In this document: positions 30,593-41,731 of the stretch, piece by piece
Layout of the letters: every line of letters starts with the position of its first letter
Numbering within the stretch: position 1 is the stretch's first letter
Assembly: GCA_027972325.1 (NCBI GenBank)
Contig: JAPMOS010000002.1
Span: 303,501 to 367,500, forward strand
Reading direction: 5' to 3'
DNA: 64,000 nucleotides
DNA from: Paratrimastix pyriformis
Taxonomy: Eukaryota > Preaxostyla > Paratrimastigidae
Program-made: the position numbers and the translations under genes
Notes under the pieces: generated by a model
Seen by the model: the letters and a program-made list of their open reading frames with translations, nothing else
Told to the model about the DNA's origin: nothing
Databases searched by the model: none

Positions 30593-32863
30593 TCATTGGC
30601 GGTGCAGCTTGGGGGCGGGCAGGGCAAGCACCAGCTGGCGACTCGGGTCACCGATGCCCCCGAGCTGCTCCAGCAGCGGGCAGGCCAGCACCACCTTGGC
30701 CTCGTCGGGCAAGGAATGCAGGGTGAGCTTCCGCAGGCGGGGGTAGGCAAGCGACAGCGGGGAAGGTGCCCGGAAGACGTCCAGACTGAGGCGGGTCAGG
30801 GGCAGCCCGGACAGGGTCTCCATCAGCTGCTGCCACCATTCTTCGCTCGCCGAGGCCGCTCGGAGAACTTCCACTGCGATTTCGTGAAGCCGTGCCCCGT
30901 GTCGGGTCAGCAGGCCAAGCAGGCAGGCCGCATCGAGACCACCCTCACCTTCGACGCTGAGGCTCCGGGGCTGCATCACCACCGGGGTCGGAGTCCCTCC
31001 GCATCATCCCCGTCCAACTGTAGGGAGAGCATGGCGATGGGAGTGGAGGTCGACGCGAACCAGGTGCGGGCAGTTGTGCAGCCGCACCCGGACGGAGGAC
31101 AATGATTGGTCAACGGCCAGGGAGAATTCGAGGACCTGCACCTGCCCAGTAATCTCGGTTTCTGGGTTGGGTTTGAAAAAAAAAAAAAAAAGAATTCGAG
31201 GAGCCCCGGGGCCTCCACTTGCAGGTCTAGGGTCGGCAGCGGTAGCATCTCTTCTTCATCATCTCCCGGGGAACCGCCACTACTCTCGATGACCAGGTCG
31301 AGGTGCTCCAGCTGCCCCGGCAGCCGCAGGACGAGCGGGTTGGGGAGCCGGGTCACATCCAAGAACAGCCTCTCCAGGCGGACCAGCGACCTGCAGGCGC
31401 ACAGCCTGGCCAGCAGGTCGGGCTCGGTCAGGTGGACCCCGGAGAGCTCTCGCAGCCGAGGCGACCCGGCCAGCAGTATGGATGGGTCCGTCTGAGGGGC
31501 CCTCGAACCCCACCAACGGGGGTACTGCACGATCTTTTCCAGGTCGGGCATGGGGGCCACCCCATCCAGGCCCTGGATGGGCAATCTCAGGGCGCGCAAC
31601 CGAGGGCACCGCAAGGCGGTCAGGCGCCCGTTCATATCGAGCTCCACCAGGGCGGGGCAGTCTAACGTCAGTCCGGATGTGGCGTCCATGTTCATGCCCG
31701 GGTAGAAACGAAGATGCTGGAGACGGCCGCTGGCGATGTGCACGGGCTCCGTGGTGTGGATGGAAATGATGAGACTCCCCAGCCGGTCGACCAGATCGGG
31801 CGGCAGCAGGGCCGAGAAGGAGCAGTCGGCTTCATCCACTGACAGCTGCAGGTGCGTCAGGTGGGGCAGGGCGCGCAGGGAGGTCGCCAGGGACGGCGCA
31901 TCGGCGGCCTTCAGCACCAGGGTGAGGCTGCGTAGGGTGGCCTGGTTGGCGGCCAACAGCCGGGTCAGCGGAGCCGAAAATGTGCGCAGGTTCAAAGAGA
32001 GCGTCTCCAGATGGCAGAGCCACGGGCCGGGCAGGTCTGCCTCGTCCATCATGCCACTCAGCTCGAGCGAGGACAGGTGTGGGGCAAGGGGCTCGAGGGC
32101 GGCAGGCGGGCAACGGGGAAGCCTCAGGCTGGTCACGGCCGTGAGGCTGCCCACGAAGGCGGCCAGGTGCTCCACCGACTTCGGAACATTCCAGAACTCG
32201 AGCTGTCTGAGGACACCTGAGAGAGGAGTCAGCGCGGCGAGCTGGGCCGGGTCGGCACGATCATCCGCGGAGCAGCGCAGCACCTGGAGGCCGGGGCAGG
32301 AGCGGGCCAGGGCTCCCAGCAGGCGGGTGCTCATTTGGAACAAGCCGACAGTGAGTTCCACCAGGCCGGGCAGGTGGCTCAGGACGCGCTCGATGGTTGG
32401 TCCAGGGAGTGCGGGGAGGTGCGTAAGAATGGCCAGCTGGGTATGTCCCCCAAAGGTCTCATCCACCCAGCCGGCAGTATCCTCGGCCCCGTCGAAGGTG
32501 TCACACCATCCTTCGGAGAGTGGGAGGGAGAGATCGCGCAGGGTTTTGCAGGGTCCGACGAGAGCGGCGAGTGCATCGGTGGTGATGGTGGGTCTGAGTG
32601 CCAGGAGGATGGGATCAGATGATTCAATGTCAAAGGATATTTCACGAAGGGTGCCTCGAATGCTCGTGCGAACGACATGTGAAAGGCTCAACAACTGAAG
32701 ATAAGCAAGGAGGGGGCTTGAAGATGCCTCAACGATGGCCCGCAAGAGTTCAGGTGGGATGCGCTCCAAAGGAGTCTCCTGACACGAAAAAAGGTTGTGA
32801 TGATAAAAACTGGGGAAAGCAAAGATAAACCTGTTGTGCCGCATTTCTCGTGGTGTGGCTCAT
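30593..32863 (-). pseudogene. F-box-like LRR gene, broken by frameshifts and a retro-insertion (member D)
   Basis: Minus strand. Exon 1 (32863-32831) encodes MSHTTRNAAQQ; a 52-nt intron (32830-32779) follows; exon 2 starts ETPLERIPPELLRAIVEASS. The LRR region is open to about 31202 (EAPGLLEF). There a 68-bp insertion shifts the frame. Two further shifts are needed, near 31040 (before LSLQLDGDD) and near 30980 (before VMQPRSL), to reach the family C-terminus LLGLLTRHGARL ... LPAPKLH at 30593. Landmarks ALAALVGPCKTL and GWVDETFGGHTQLAIL are present. It is inverted relative to its neighbours. Three frame breaks make function unlikely. Confidence 0.85.
31123..31202 (+). mobile_element. short poly(A) retro-insertion with target-site duplication
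   Basis: Inside LRR member D, a 40-nt unique sequence (starting cctgcacctgcccagtaatc) followed by 16 A is flanked by the direct repeat AGAATTCGAGGA. Removing 68 bp restores the relatives' reading (PGLLEFSL). Poly(A) plus a 10-12-bp target duplication is the mark of LINE-type reverse transcription of a short or 5'-truncated RNA. Confidence 0.85.
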
Positions 32864-32930
32864 TTCCGGCGCGCCGGGCAGTTGAGAGGGAATAATGACG
32901 ATCACCTGAAAGTTACAGTCGCCGCCGGCG

Positions 32931-35087
32931 ATGGCACGTGGTTCTGGATCAAGAGGTCACTTTCCGCCTCAGTTGACTAATCTGATCCTCACCCAGATTG
33001 TGTTGAAGGCATCAGCCCCAGCGACGGCGGCCTGAGAGTGCCTTCCGAACTTCTGCGGGCCATCGTGGAGGCATCTTCATGCCCACTCCATGCCTACATT
33101 CAGATGTTGAGTCTTTCGCGTGCCATCCGCGCAGGCATTCAGGACGCCCTCATCGAGTTATCCTTTGTGGCATCTGACCCGGTTCTGTCCGAGATTACAC
33201 CCACCATCACCACCGATGCCCTGGCCGCCCTCGTTGCCCTGCAAATCACTCTGCAAACTCACGCTCCCTGATGAAGGAGGGATACACATCACGGCTGATG
33301 TCACCTCCTCCAACAACGGATGGGTGGATGAGGCCTTTGGGGGACATACTCAGCTGGCCGTCCTCTCGCAACTGCCCTCCTCGTTCCCCGAGCCTGACAT
33401 CGAGCGCATTCTGAGCCACCTGCCCGGCCTGGTGGAGCTCACGGTCAGCCCTGACTTCCACATGAGCACCCGCCTACTGGCTGCCCTGGCCCGCTCCTGC
33501 CCCGGCCTGCAGGTGCTGCGATGCGCCTTCGCAGCATACAACCGACCGGACTTTGCTGCGTTGGGGCCGCTCTCGGGCGTCCTCAAGGAGCTCGATATTC
33601 GGAGTATCACGAGCTCGGAGAGCCTGGCAACACTCGTGCGGAGTCTCTCGGCCGTGACAAGCCTGGGGGTGTTCCACTGCCCGCCTGCAGCCCTCGAGCC
33701 CATCGCCTCCCACCTGACCTCCCTCGAGCTGAGCAGCGAGAGCCTGGGCGAGGAGGACCTGCCCGGCCCATGGCTCTGTCGATTGGAGGCGCTCTCGTTG
33801 ATCCTATACAAACGTCCATTTTTGGCTCCGCTTCTCCGGCTGCTGGCCGCAAACCAGACCACCTTGCGCAGCCTCACTCTGAAAACCTTCCTGAGAGCCA
33901 CCGAAGTCTCGTCCCTGGCGGCTTCCCTGCGTGCCCTGCCCCACCTGATTTATCTTGATTTGGCAGTGTTCGACACTGTCTACTGCTCCTTCTCGACCCT
34001 GCTACCGCCAGATCTGGTCGACCGGCTGGAAAGCCTCACCTTGCGCAGCCCCATCATACAGGATCCGGCACTCGTTGCCAGCAGCCGCCTCCATCAATTG
34101 CATCTTCGCGAAATGGGCCCCGCGTCCGGGCTGGCGCTGGCCTGCCCCGCCCTGGTGGAGCTCGACCTGACCGAGGTGACGGACTGCCGCCTGACCTTCT
34201 TTCAGTGCCCTCAGCTTCGAATCATCAGGGTACCCGCTGGCCTGAACCTGGACGGGGCGGCCCCCATGCCCGACCTGGAAGTGGCCGCCTTCAGTGGGAG
34301 GCATTGGCATTTGGTCGAAGACCCCGCCTGGCTGCTGACTGGGTCGTCACCGGGGCTGCGGTCGCTCTCCTTTGTCCGTCTGACCCAACCCGACCTGCTG
34401 GCCAGGCTGTGCACCTGCGGGTCGCTGGTCCGCCTGACGCGCCTGTTTCTGGATGTGATCCGACTCTCCAACCCGCTCGTCCTGCGGCTGCCGGGGCAGC
34501 TGGAGCACCTCGACCTGCACATCGAGAGGAGCGCTCGCCCAGCCGAGGAAGGGCGGCCGCTGCCGTTCGACCTGCAAGTGGAGGCCCCGGGGCTCCTCGA
34601 CTTCACCCTCATTCCCAAGTCCGACCTGCCCTCCGTCAGGGTGCGGCTGCAGAACTGCCCGCGGCTGGTTCGCCTCGAACTCAGATCGCTTGCCTTGTTC
34701 TCCAGCCAGGGGGCGTCGGTGGCGATGCAGCCCCGGAGCCTCACTGTCGATGGTCTCGATGCCGCCAGCCTGCTTGGCCTGCTGACCCGACACGGGGCCC
34801 GGCTCCATGACATCTCGGTGCAGGGATCCCGATGGGCGAGTGAAGACTGGCCGCAGCTGGTGCAAGCTCTGTCCAGGCTGCCCCGACTGACCGGCCTCAG
34901 GATGGACGTCTTCGGCGCGCCTTTCCCCTTGTCACTTGCCTGCCCTCAGCTGCGGAGGCTCGACCTGTACGATTTGCCCGACGAGGCCAAGGTGGTGCTG
35001 GCCTGCCCGCTGCTGGAGCAGCTCGGGGGCATCGGGGACCCAAATCGTCAGGTGCCCTGCCCGCCCCCAAGCTGCTCCGGTGATTGA
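32931..35087 (+). pseudogene. F-box-like LRR gene with frameshift (member E)
   Basis: Exon 1 (32931-32955, MARGSGSR) ends in AAGAG|gt; the intron is 41 nt; exon 2 starts at 32997 (DCVEGISPSDGG, VPSELLRAIVEAS). Near 33233 two bases are missing relative to member G (gttgccctgc against gttggcccctgc), which ends the first frame at 33271. The remainder, from SLCKLTLPDEGG, is open in a second frame to 35087. The C-terminus has also lost bases, replacing the family ending ELALPAPKL with PCPPPSCSGD. Very close to member G, including the 3' flank. Probably a decaying duplicate. Confidence 0.82.
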
Positions 35088-35131
35088 CACCCCCCTTGCG
35101 CCCTCACTGGTGAGCCGATAATATTCTGATT

Positions 35132-35170
<39 letters not shown>

Positions 35171-35330
35171 AGGGGCATCTTGATTGTTGTTCGAAAGAGA
35201 CTGGCCGGAGACGCACGATTCGATCTGAGAGTCTGGGTCAATGCCACGAGAAAAGAACTGCGGTGGTGGTGCCGCAGCGTTAACATCCTTAGTTAGCCTC
35301 ACACGAGGCTGCATAATAACAGGACTGACC
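35088..35330 (+). repeat. 3' flank shared with LRR member G, with a 36-C run
   Basis: This segment matches 59403-59612 (ccggtgattgacacccccct, gcataataacaggactga), showing the duplication unit extends beyond the stop codon. It contains an uninterrupted C run at 35134-35169; the matching run at 59455 is only 6 C. Confidence 0.9.
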
Positions 35331-35388
35331 GCCAGTCACGGCTGGGCCATTGGATTTTCGGCGGGAATCACCCTGGAACTCTGGCGTG

Positions 35389-36272
35389 CAGGGGGTTATA
35401 TACGTTGACACGGGGGTGGTCACGAGTCGTTTTTGCGGCTGACTTGGCCACTGCCACCGAATCTAACCTCCAACACCACTAAAAATCAAGATGGGATGCT
35501 CTTCTTCCGATGGTGCGGAATTGGGCGATTCGCCCGCTGGGGAGCATCAAGAATGCTGTGCGTTCATCGAGTTGACAACCAACCTTCTGACATCGATTCC
35601 ACCCTTCGCAGGGCTATTTTAAAACAACTTCTCATTGGAATTCGGGTTAAAAACGCTGATCTGGTGCCGAGTTGACTCATGGATCATCTCGCCCACTTTG
35701 ACGATCAGCCCGTTACCGAATCTCGGAATGGGATCCACTTTCACGTGTCAGTCTGTTTCACCAAGCTGGATGGTTTTCTCGCACTTTTCCCGGATGGCGG
35801 TAAATTCGGACGCCGTACGGGCGAGGAATCAGTTTGAATGCTGTTTTTCTGTGAGGGGTATGTGAGTATGGTGTTGGCGAATAGAGAATTGCTATTTGAT
35901 GCCAGCATCGAATTTTGACATCAGTCGATCATTTTTTCCATCAAACATGGTTCGCCACTCGTCAGACCCTTTTTCGACCCTCCAGTGGGTTTCTTTTTGG
36001 AAGAGGTATCGCCCGCACCGCGGGGCGTTTGGGTACAACCATATCGCCGAGGCTGCACCAGATAGGGCACCCATCGTCGGGCCCCCACCGTGACCCCGCG
36101 TTGCACCAAAGGGCAAAACGCCACTACAAGCCCCCAGGCCCAGGTGACTCCTGTGGTCAGAAAAAGGCCCGGGGGCCCCGGGCGGGAGAACTACTGGGTA
36201 CGGTACGTTTCAAACTTCTCGGCCGCTTTTTGAACCCGTGACCACCCCCGTGTCAACGTATATAACCCCCTG
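35389..36272. mobile_element. 884-bp transposon with 36-bp terminal inverted repeats and 10-bp target duplication
   Basis: Ends are perfect 36-bp inverted repeats beginning CAGGGGGTTATATACG (35389-35424 and 36237-36272). The directly repeated 10-mer CTCTGGCGTG flanks it (35379-35388 and 36273-36282). No transposase is encoded. Inside, a frame from 35491 starts MGCSSSDGAELGD and another at 35679 (MDHLAHFDDQPVTES, about 52 aa) looks protein-like, so captured gene pieces are possible. A 9-11-bp duplication with long inverted ends fits Mutator-like elements; CAGGG ends also occur in hAT elements (8-bp duplication). Confidence 0.88.
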
Positions 36273-36282
36273 CTCTGGCGTG

Positions 36283-36873
36283 CAAATCGATGAGCGGTCA
36301 GTTGTTTAACTCGTTTTAACTGGTATCATCGTTTTCATCTTAAAGGTCAAGACTCCACCTCACTTGTCCAGGTCATTTCTCTTTCCTTTTCAGCTTCCCG
36401 CTCCCAACAACCCACATAGTCGCAAAAAAAATCGCTGGATCACCGAGATGAGCCGACTTTCTCTGTCACCCGCGCAGCAACTTTGTCTGTAACCAGGTGA
36501 TTGGTTGGAATGGTTGTCTGAATTGGTGTTGAATGCGGTAATGCGGTTTTCCCCGCATAGGATGTCGCATGCGAGTTATATGTCAGGGGCCCTGTATGTG
36601 GAAAATTGAAAAAGACCAAACGCCAAGTTGATATTGAATCGAGCTCGTATTGCCAACTCGGACTCATCGGCAACTTTTTTTCCGCATCCACCATCACAAT
36701 TACCCACTTTTATTCCTCGCATACCATTACAATTGATCCTGCTGCCAGACATTACAGACATTTTTTTGAATGGCGGTCGGGCATCCACTTTCTCATCATC
36801 CGCGGGCCGGACCCAATCCTAGGGATACGGGCTCATCCCGATTCTGTATGTTCACTCCCCTCGCAGGAAGGAG
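36283..36873. other. intergenic, possible 5' end of the next gene
   Basis: AT-richer, non-repetitive. A tcactcccctcgcag acceptor-like string sits 9 bases before the ATG at 36874, so an upstream noncoding or short coding exon may lie here. I cannot place it. Confidence 0.4.
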
Positions 36874-39800
36874 ATGATCGCGCAGCCGGCGTCTTCCCCT
36901 TCAGGAACCGGCTCTCAGCCATCAAATACCGCTGCCCTCTCCAGTTGCGCTCCTTTCGACCCGTCAATTTTCGCCGCGGGCCTACTGGATGCTCTTTTTC
37001 AACGGCTCCTCTCGCCGGAGGATGTCGCACAGACGGAGCCGTTCAAAGCCCACACTCCGCCCATCACAAATCATCGCATGTTTGTCGAGAAAATCCTGGC
37101 TTGGCTCCAACCGAAATTCCGCCGCCCTCCATTCGGCACTGCATCCGGATGTTCGGCTGCTGCCTTCTTTCCCCCCAATTATGTCTGTTGTCTAAGGGCG
37201 CTGTTTCCCCCCGCTCCATGTCTAAGAGCACGATCTGACCATTGGCTGTGGGATGCCTCTTGTTGCACACCTCACCCACTCGCATACGTCCTCTCGGCCC
37301 CTTGCTTCTGCTGGCTCCGTCCTTTTGGGTTTGGGTAGCATTCAGTACTCCTTACGGCCACGCTGGCATCAACATCGGACAGCCAGGTCTACATGGAGCA
37401 GGAGGGGCGCCGTTTCCCGCTGCTCCATGTCGAAGTCAACTCGGGCAAGCAACGAATCCGTCTGTGGTGACTGCTTCTTTCTGCCTGTGTCTGTTTCCGG
37501 GCATTGGCGCAGGCTTTGGGTGTCATTCCACTTTCCGGATCCACTCCCCGTCTCGTGGGATGGACCGTTTTCTCCCTCCGTCCCCCATCTGTTGTCCCCC
37601 CCCCCCCCCCCATTCTCCATAACGCCGGCCCGTCGGTCCCCGTGTTCTTCATACTCTGTGCTACATGCGGCCTGTGCTACGTCTCTGGTGCGCTTTCCCG
37701 TCCCGTCGTCGTTCCGTTCGGCGTCGATGTTCGTCATCGACATTCTGTTTGCACATCCAATCGAAAAAGGTCTGTGTCCGCATGCCTTGTTGCCTCTCAT
37801 GACGCTGCCATCCAAACCATGTGACAGACCGGGGGGGGGATGAATGTTGCTGATGAAACGTCTCACGGAGGAGTCGACGGTGAAACAGCCGCGAAAGTCA
37901 TGTTGCGTCCTCCCCATTCCGATTTCAATCTTTGGGTCTCTGTCGAACTGGGCACTCGTTGACGTCTCGCTTTGGGTGTTTGTGCAGAATCGATTGGACA
38001 ACTCATTGTCAACACCTACTCGAGTTGCCTCGGTGCTTTCTTGCACCACCCTGAGATTGGTGCCCCATACGAGTTCTTTTCCCTCTACGTCGATCCCGAA
38101 GTCTGTGCGCTGCTGCGCTGTTCCTGCCCCATTCATTTGCCTCTTTGGCAGGTGTCCCTGTTCCTGAAGAGCTACATCAAAGTGGAATTCGGGACGGGCC
38201 ACAAGCGGCACTCGGTTTCATTCCAATCCGAACCCGTCTGGCTGGGGGCCACCGGGCAGATGGTCTGTCCTGACTTTGTGTCTCATGAGCTTGTCCCCCG
38301 TGATTCTCCCAGGAGAACGAGTCAGATTCGCTGGGGGAGGGGAGGGAGGGAGGGAGGAGGGAGGGGGGGGGGGGGGGGGGGGAGGGGTTGTGGCGAGATT
38401 GCGTGGTCCTGTCCAACCTGCTTTGATCCATCCCGTTCCTTTTCTTGTTCCACGGACCCGCAGCTTGCCGCGATGGAGACGGAACAGATGCCCACCCAGC
38501 TCGCCCTCAGTGAGGAAGCGGGGCATCCGGAGCCCGTGTCGCGCCGTCCAGTGACTCGGTCCATGGATGTGGACCACGGTCGCGGTCAGAACAATGGTGC
38601 CTGCGCGACCCATCGCCGGATGACTCGGGCCATGCATGCCGCTGCCACCGCTGCCGCTGCCACCGCTGCCGCTGCCGCTGCCACCGCTGCCGATGCCACC
38701 TCCGATGCCACCTCCGATGCCACCTCCGATGCCACCTCCGATGCCAAGGCCCCCGATCCTGCCGAATTAGCGCTCCGAAAATTCGGAGAGCGGCTCCTGG
38801 ACGCTGCGCGGTGCCAGTTTGGCGCCAGTCTGGTGCCCCCTCTCGGCCTGGCCGTGACATCTCTTGGGCGCCTCTCGGCGCTTACGTTCAATGCGGACCC
38901 TGCGAAGGGCACTGGCGGCTTTGGCGTGCTCCCCAATGCGGTCCTTCTCGAGGGCATGATGGGATGGGAATTCATTCCATCCACTGGCGGTCTGACCCCT
39001 CCGCGCCGTTGTCGCTTGTGATCGGCTGCACGCGCCAGACACGCCGGCCACCTGTGCAAATCATTGTGTCTCCCTCGTCGTCGTCGTCCTCCTCCTCCTC
39101 ATCATCATCCAATCATCATCATCCAATCATCATCATCCATTCTTCCAATCATCATCCTCCTCCTCATCCTCCTCCTCATCCTCCTCTCGTTGTTGTCGTG
39201 CAGCACCTGTGCAAATTGCTCCACTTTCTCCTCCTCATCCTCTTGTTGTTGTTGTTGTTGTATCCGTGCAGCACCGGTGGTTGCGCGCAGCCTTTTCCGT
39301 GCCCCTGAAAACAAGACGGCAACCGGTCTCGACCCTGCGGCCCCTGGGCGTCCTTACCTCAAACTCGTCGCTCGAGAAGTCTACACCGCCCAAGAAGGCC
39401 AAGCAGGCCAAGAAGTCACCGAGCGCAAGCCCCAGGCCCGGATTCTCCGAGAGGTCTGCCCATTGAATTCCCTTCTGTTGCACTGGCGCTCGTGTGGGCT
39501 CTTTTGAGTTGTGCCTTCCGTCACACTGTCACCACTGCTCCCTCCCGGAGTTCCACATCCCGCCACGACGGCAGGTCCGCACGCTCTCTAACGAGCCTCC
39601 CAAACGCTTTCAGTCCCTTTCGTGCTGGATCCCCTGTGTTTTTGGGGGATTTGTGTTTAAATGATCAATGCAACCACACCACCATTCCAGTGGAACATTT
39701 TTGGCAAGGTTTTCCGATTGACGCTCTGGCCGGACTACGGTCCGAGTCTCAGTCGGACCTTCTCCTGGCCGAGGTCGCCGGAAGAGGTTGGTTGCATCGC

Positions 39801-40319
39801 CCGGGCCCTCGTCTCCAAAGTCTACGAATTGGCCAAGCGGGGATGGGCCCACTGCGATATCAGGCTTTCGAATCTTTGCTATGACTACGCCACTCGCGAG
39901 TTAACTCTCATCGACTACGACCGAGCAAAACCCTTCGACGGCGAGGCCCCCAAATGCGTGCCTGGCCCGGATGTGCCTCCGGTCTGAAGCGCTGCTTGCT
40001 CCCGGCTGATCAGATGTTCTTTTTTCAGACCATCTATCATGCGGGGCCCCTCACTTTACACCAAACGAGTCTTGTGCTCCTTGCCCTGGCAGAACCTGAT
40101 TTCCCCTTGCCCGCCGACTACCTGATCCCGCGGGGGGCGGTCGAAATGGTGACGCGCCTCGAGATGCGCCAGCAAGTTGGCCCGATCCTGGGGATGCTGC
40201 TTCCCCCGAATTATCGCTCCGTGACTCCGATAGAGGCCTTCGAGTGTCTGGCGGCAGCAGCCGCCATTGCCCCGGCACCAGTCGCCTCAGCCACTGTTGA
40301 GGTGGAAATGCACTTTTGA
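36874..40319 (+). CDS. seven-exon protein with a divergent protein-kinase-like C-terminal domain, about 651 aa
   Basis: Proposed exons 36874-37150, 37346-37459, 37988-38262, 38464-38989, 39272-39453, 39691-39981 and 40029-40319 join with matching phases to 652 codons. Five donors are gtctg. Exon 2 carries VYMEQEGRRFPLLHVEVNSG, which resembles the E-x-N/K strand of a PD-(D/E)XK nuclease fold. Exon 4 has a Gln/Ala/Thr/Asp tract of in-frame repeats (DATS x4). Exon 6 carries the catalytic-loop pattern HCDIRLSNLCYD and LIDYD, matching HxDxxxxN and DFG of kinases with changes. Exon 7 resembles the C-lobe end. A nuclease-like part before such a kinase recalls Crinkler-type and fungal FunK1-type proteins; that assignment is inference. 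The start and the exon 4/5 junction are the least certain parts. Confidence 0.62.
38637..38750 (+). repeat. in-frame GCTGCCACC and GATGCCACCTCC repeats
   Basis: Coding minisatellites in exon 4 of the kinase-like gene, encoding Ala/Thr runs and four DATS units. Both units are multiples of three, so length change keeps the frame. Confidence 0.85.
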
Positions 40320-40664
40320 CACGGTTTTGCCGTCCCTGTTTTTGTTTTGTTCAAAAAATGGTCGTATTAGAAGGAGTTGAAACACAGAGGGTTTATGGAC
40401 TCACCTTGGTGACGGAGGGCGATTCTGTCCACCCGGACTCCCTCCCGCCCGTGAGGATTTCAACGAAAACTAATTGGAGCGAGTGGTTCTGCTGGGCGAG
40501 GTGAAGGCCCTGCACGGGACAAAAAAGGAGGTCATCGATGGGAATCGATGGAGTGGGTCTTCCGAACGAACAATTGCTGAAGACGGAGGTCAGAGCCGCG
40601 CCCTCACGGTACATCCAGGTCCTCCTCCTCCTCCTCCCGGGTGTCTGTGTGGAGCAAAGACTGA
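40320..40664. other. short segment with an unplaced exon-like stretch
   Basis: On the minus strand, 40512-40405 is bounded by a cccgtgcag acceptor and a gtgagtcc donor and reads GLHLAQQNHSLQLVFVEILT in one open frame. It may be a 3' exon of the minus-strand gene upstream or chance. On the plus strand nothing is convincing. Confidence 0.25.
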
Positions 40665-41554
40665 TCAATCGGCGTGGGTGTGGTGTTGTGCTCCAGACCT
40701 GTGCGGCCGGCCGGGCAGTCCGTCACCTCCCTGCCGAAGATGCGCCCTTCTTCGCCCGTACCCTCCGCGTCTTCCGGCCGGCGACCTTCGTCCCGCCCGC
40801 GGCCCTGGACACTCCGCTGCCCATCGTGAACGAATGTTTCTTGGGAGATCGATGACGCCCGCGCCCTCCGGCTCACACCTCCCAACTCTCTCTTTCGCAC
40901 ACGAAGGAAGGAGGATGGCAGATTTGGGATGTGGCCTCTTCAATGTTGTCACAATCGCAGAATGCCACTGCGACGTGACCTTTTCCATGGTTCCAAGCCC
41001 CCTCTCAATTCGAACGAACAACGGAACGAGCATATGAGATCCACTTTTTTGACATGTGTTTTGTCGCCGTCTGCGCCCCGCCGCCGGCCGGCCGGGTTTC
41101 TCGGCCTCCTCGGAATCGCCGTCGCTCGCCTCAAACGCATCGTCATCGTCGCTCTGCGAGGCCACGGCAGCGGCGGCGGCGGCGCGGCGGTGGGCGGTGG
41201 CAGCGGCGCGGGGCGGGCGGGGTGCCAAGGGCGAGGCCGGGGCCGCCAGGCTCACGGGTTGCGGCTGCTGCTCCTCGCTAGCGGCCTCGTCCGCCCCGCC
41301 ACTCGACACGGAATCGTCCTCGGAGCGGTACGAGGGGTCTTGCTCCTGCTCCCGGCCCAGCCAGAACTGCAGCTCCCGGCGGCGGTTGGCGGCGTCGGGG
41401 GGAGGGAGCGGCCGAGCCGTCGGTGGGGTCGAGCGAGCCCCATGGGGCCGGATGGCCCTGCTCACGGAGCCGGTGCAGGCACAGCCGGAACCGGAAGTGG
41501 TCGATGGAATCTGGGAATGGATGGATGATGATGATGATTGAATGATGATGATGA

Positions 41555-41620
<66 letters not shown>

Positions 41621-41639
41621 GGGCGATGATGATGATGAT

Positions 41640-41731
<92 letters not shown>

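Noticed and set aside
39492-39884. Alternative frame VEHFWQGFPIDALAGL as part of the kinase-like gene
   Set aside because: The frame starting WNIFGKVF from the acceptor at 39691 reads through to HCDIRLSN without any shift and joins in phase with both neighbours.
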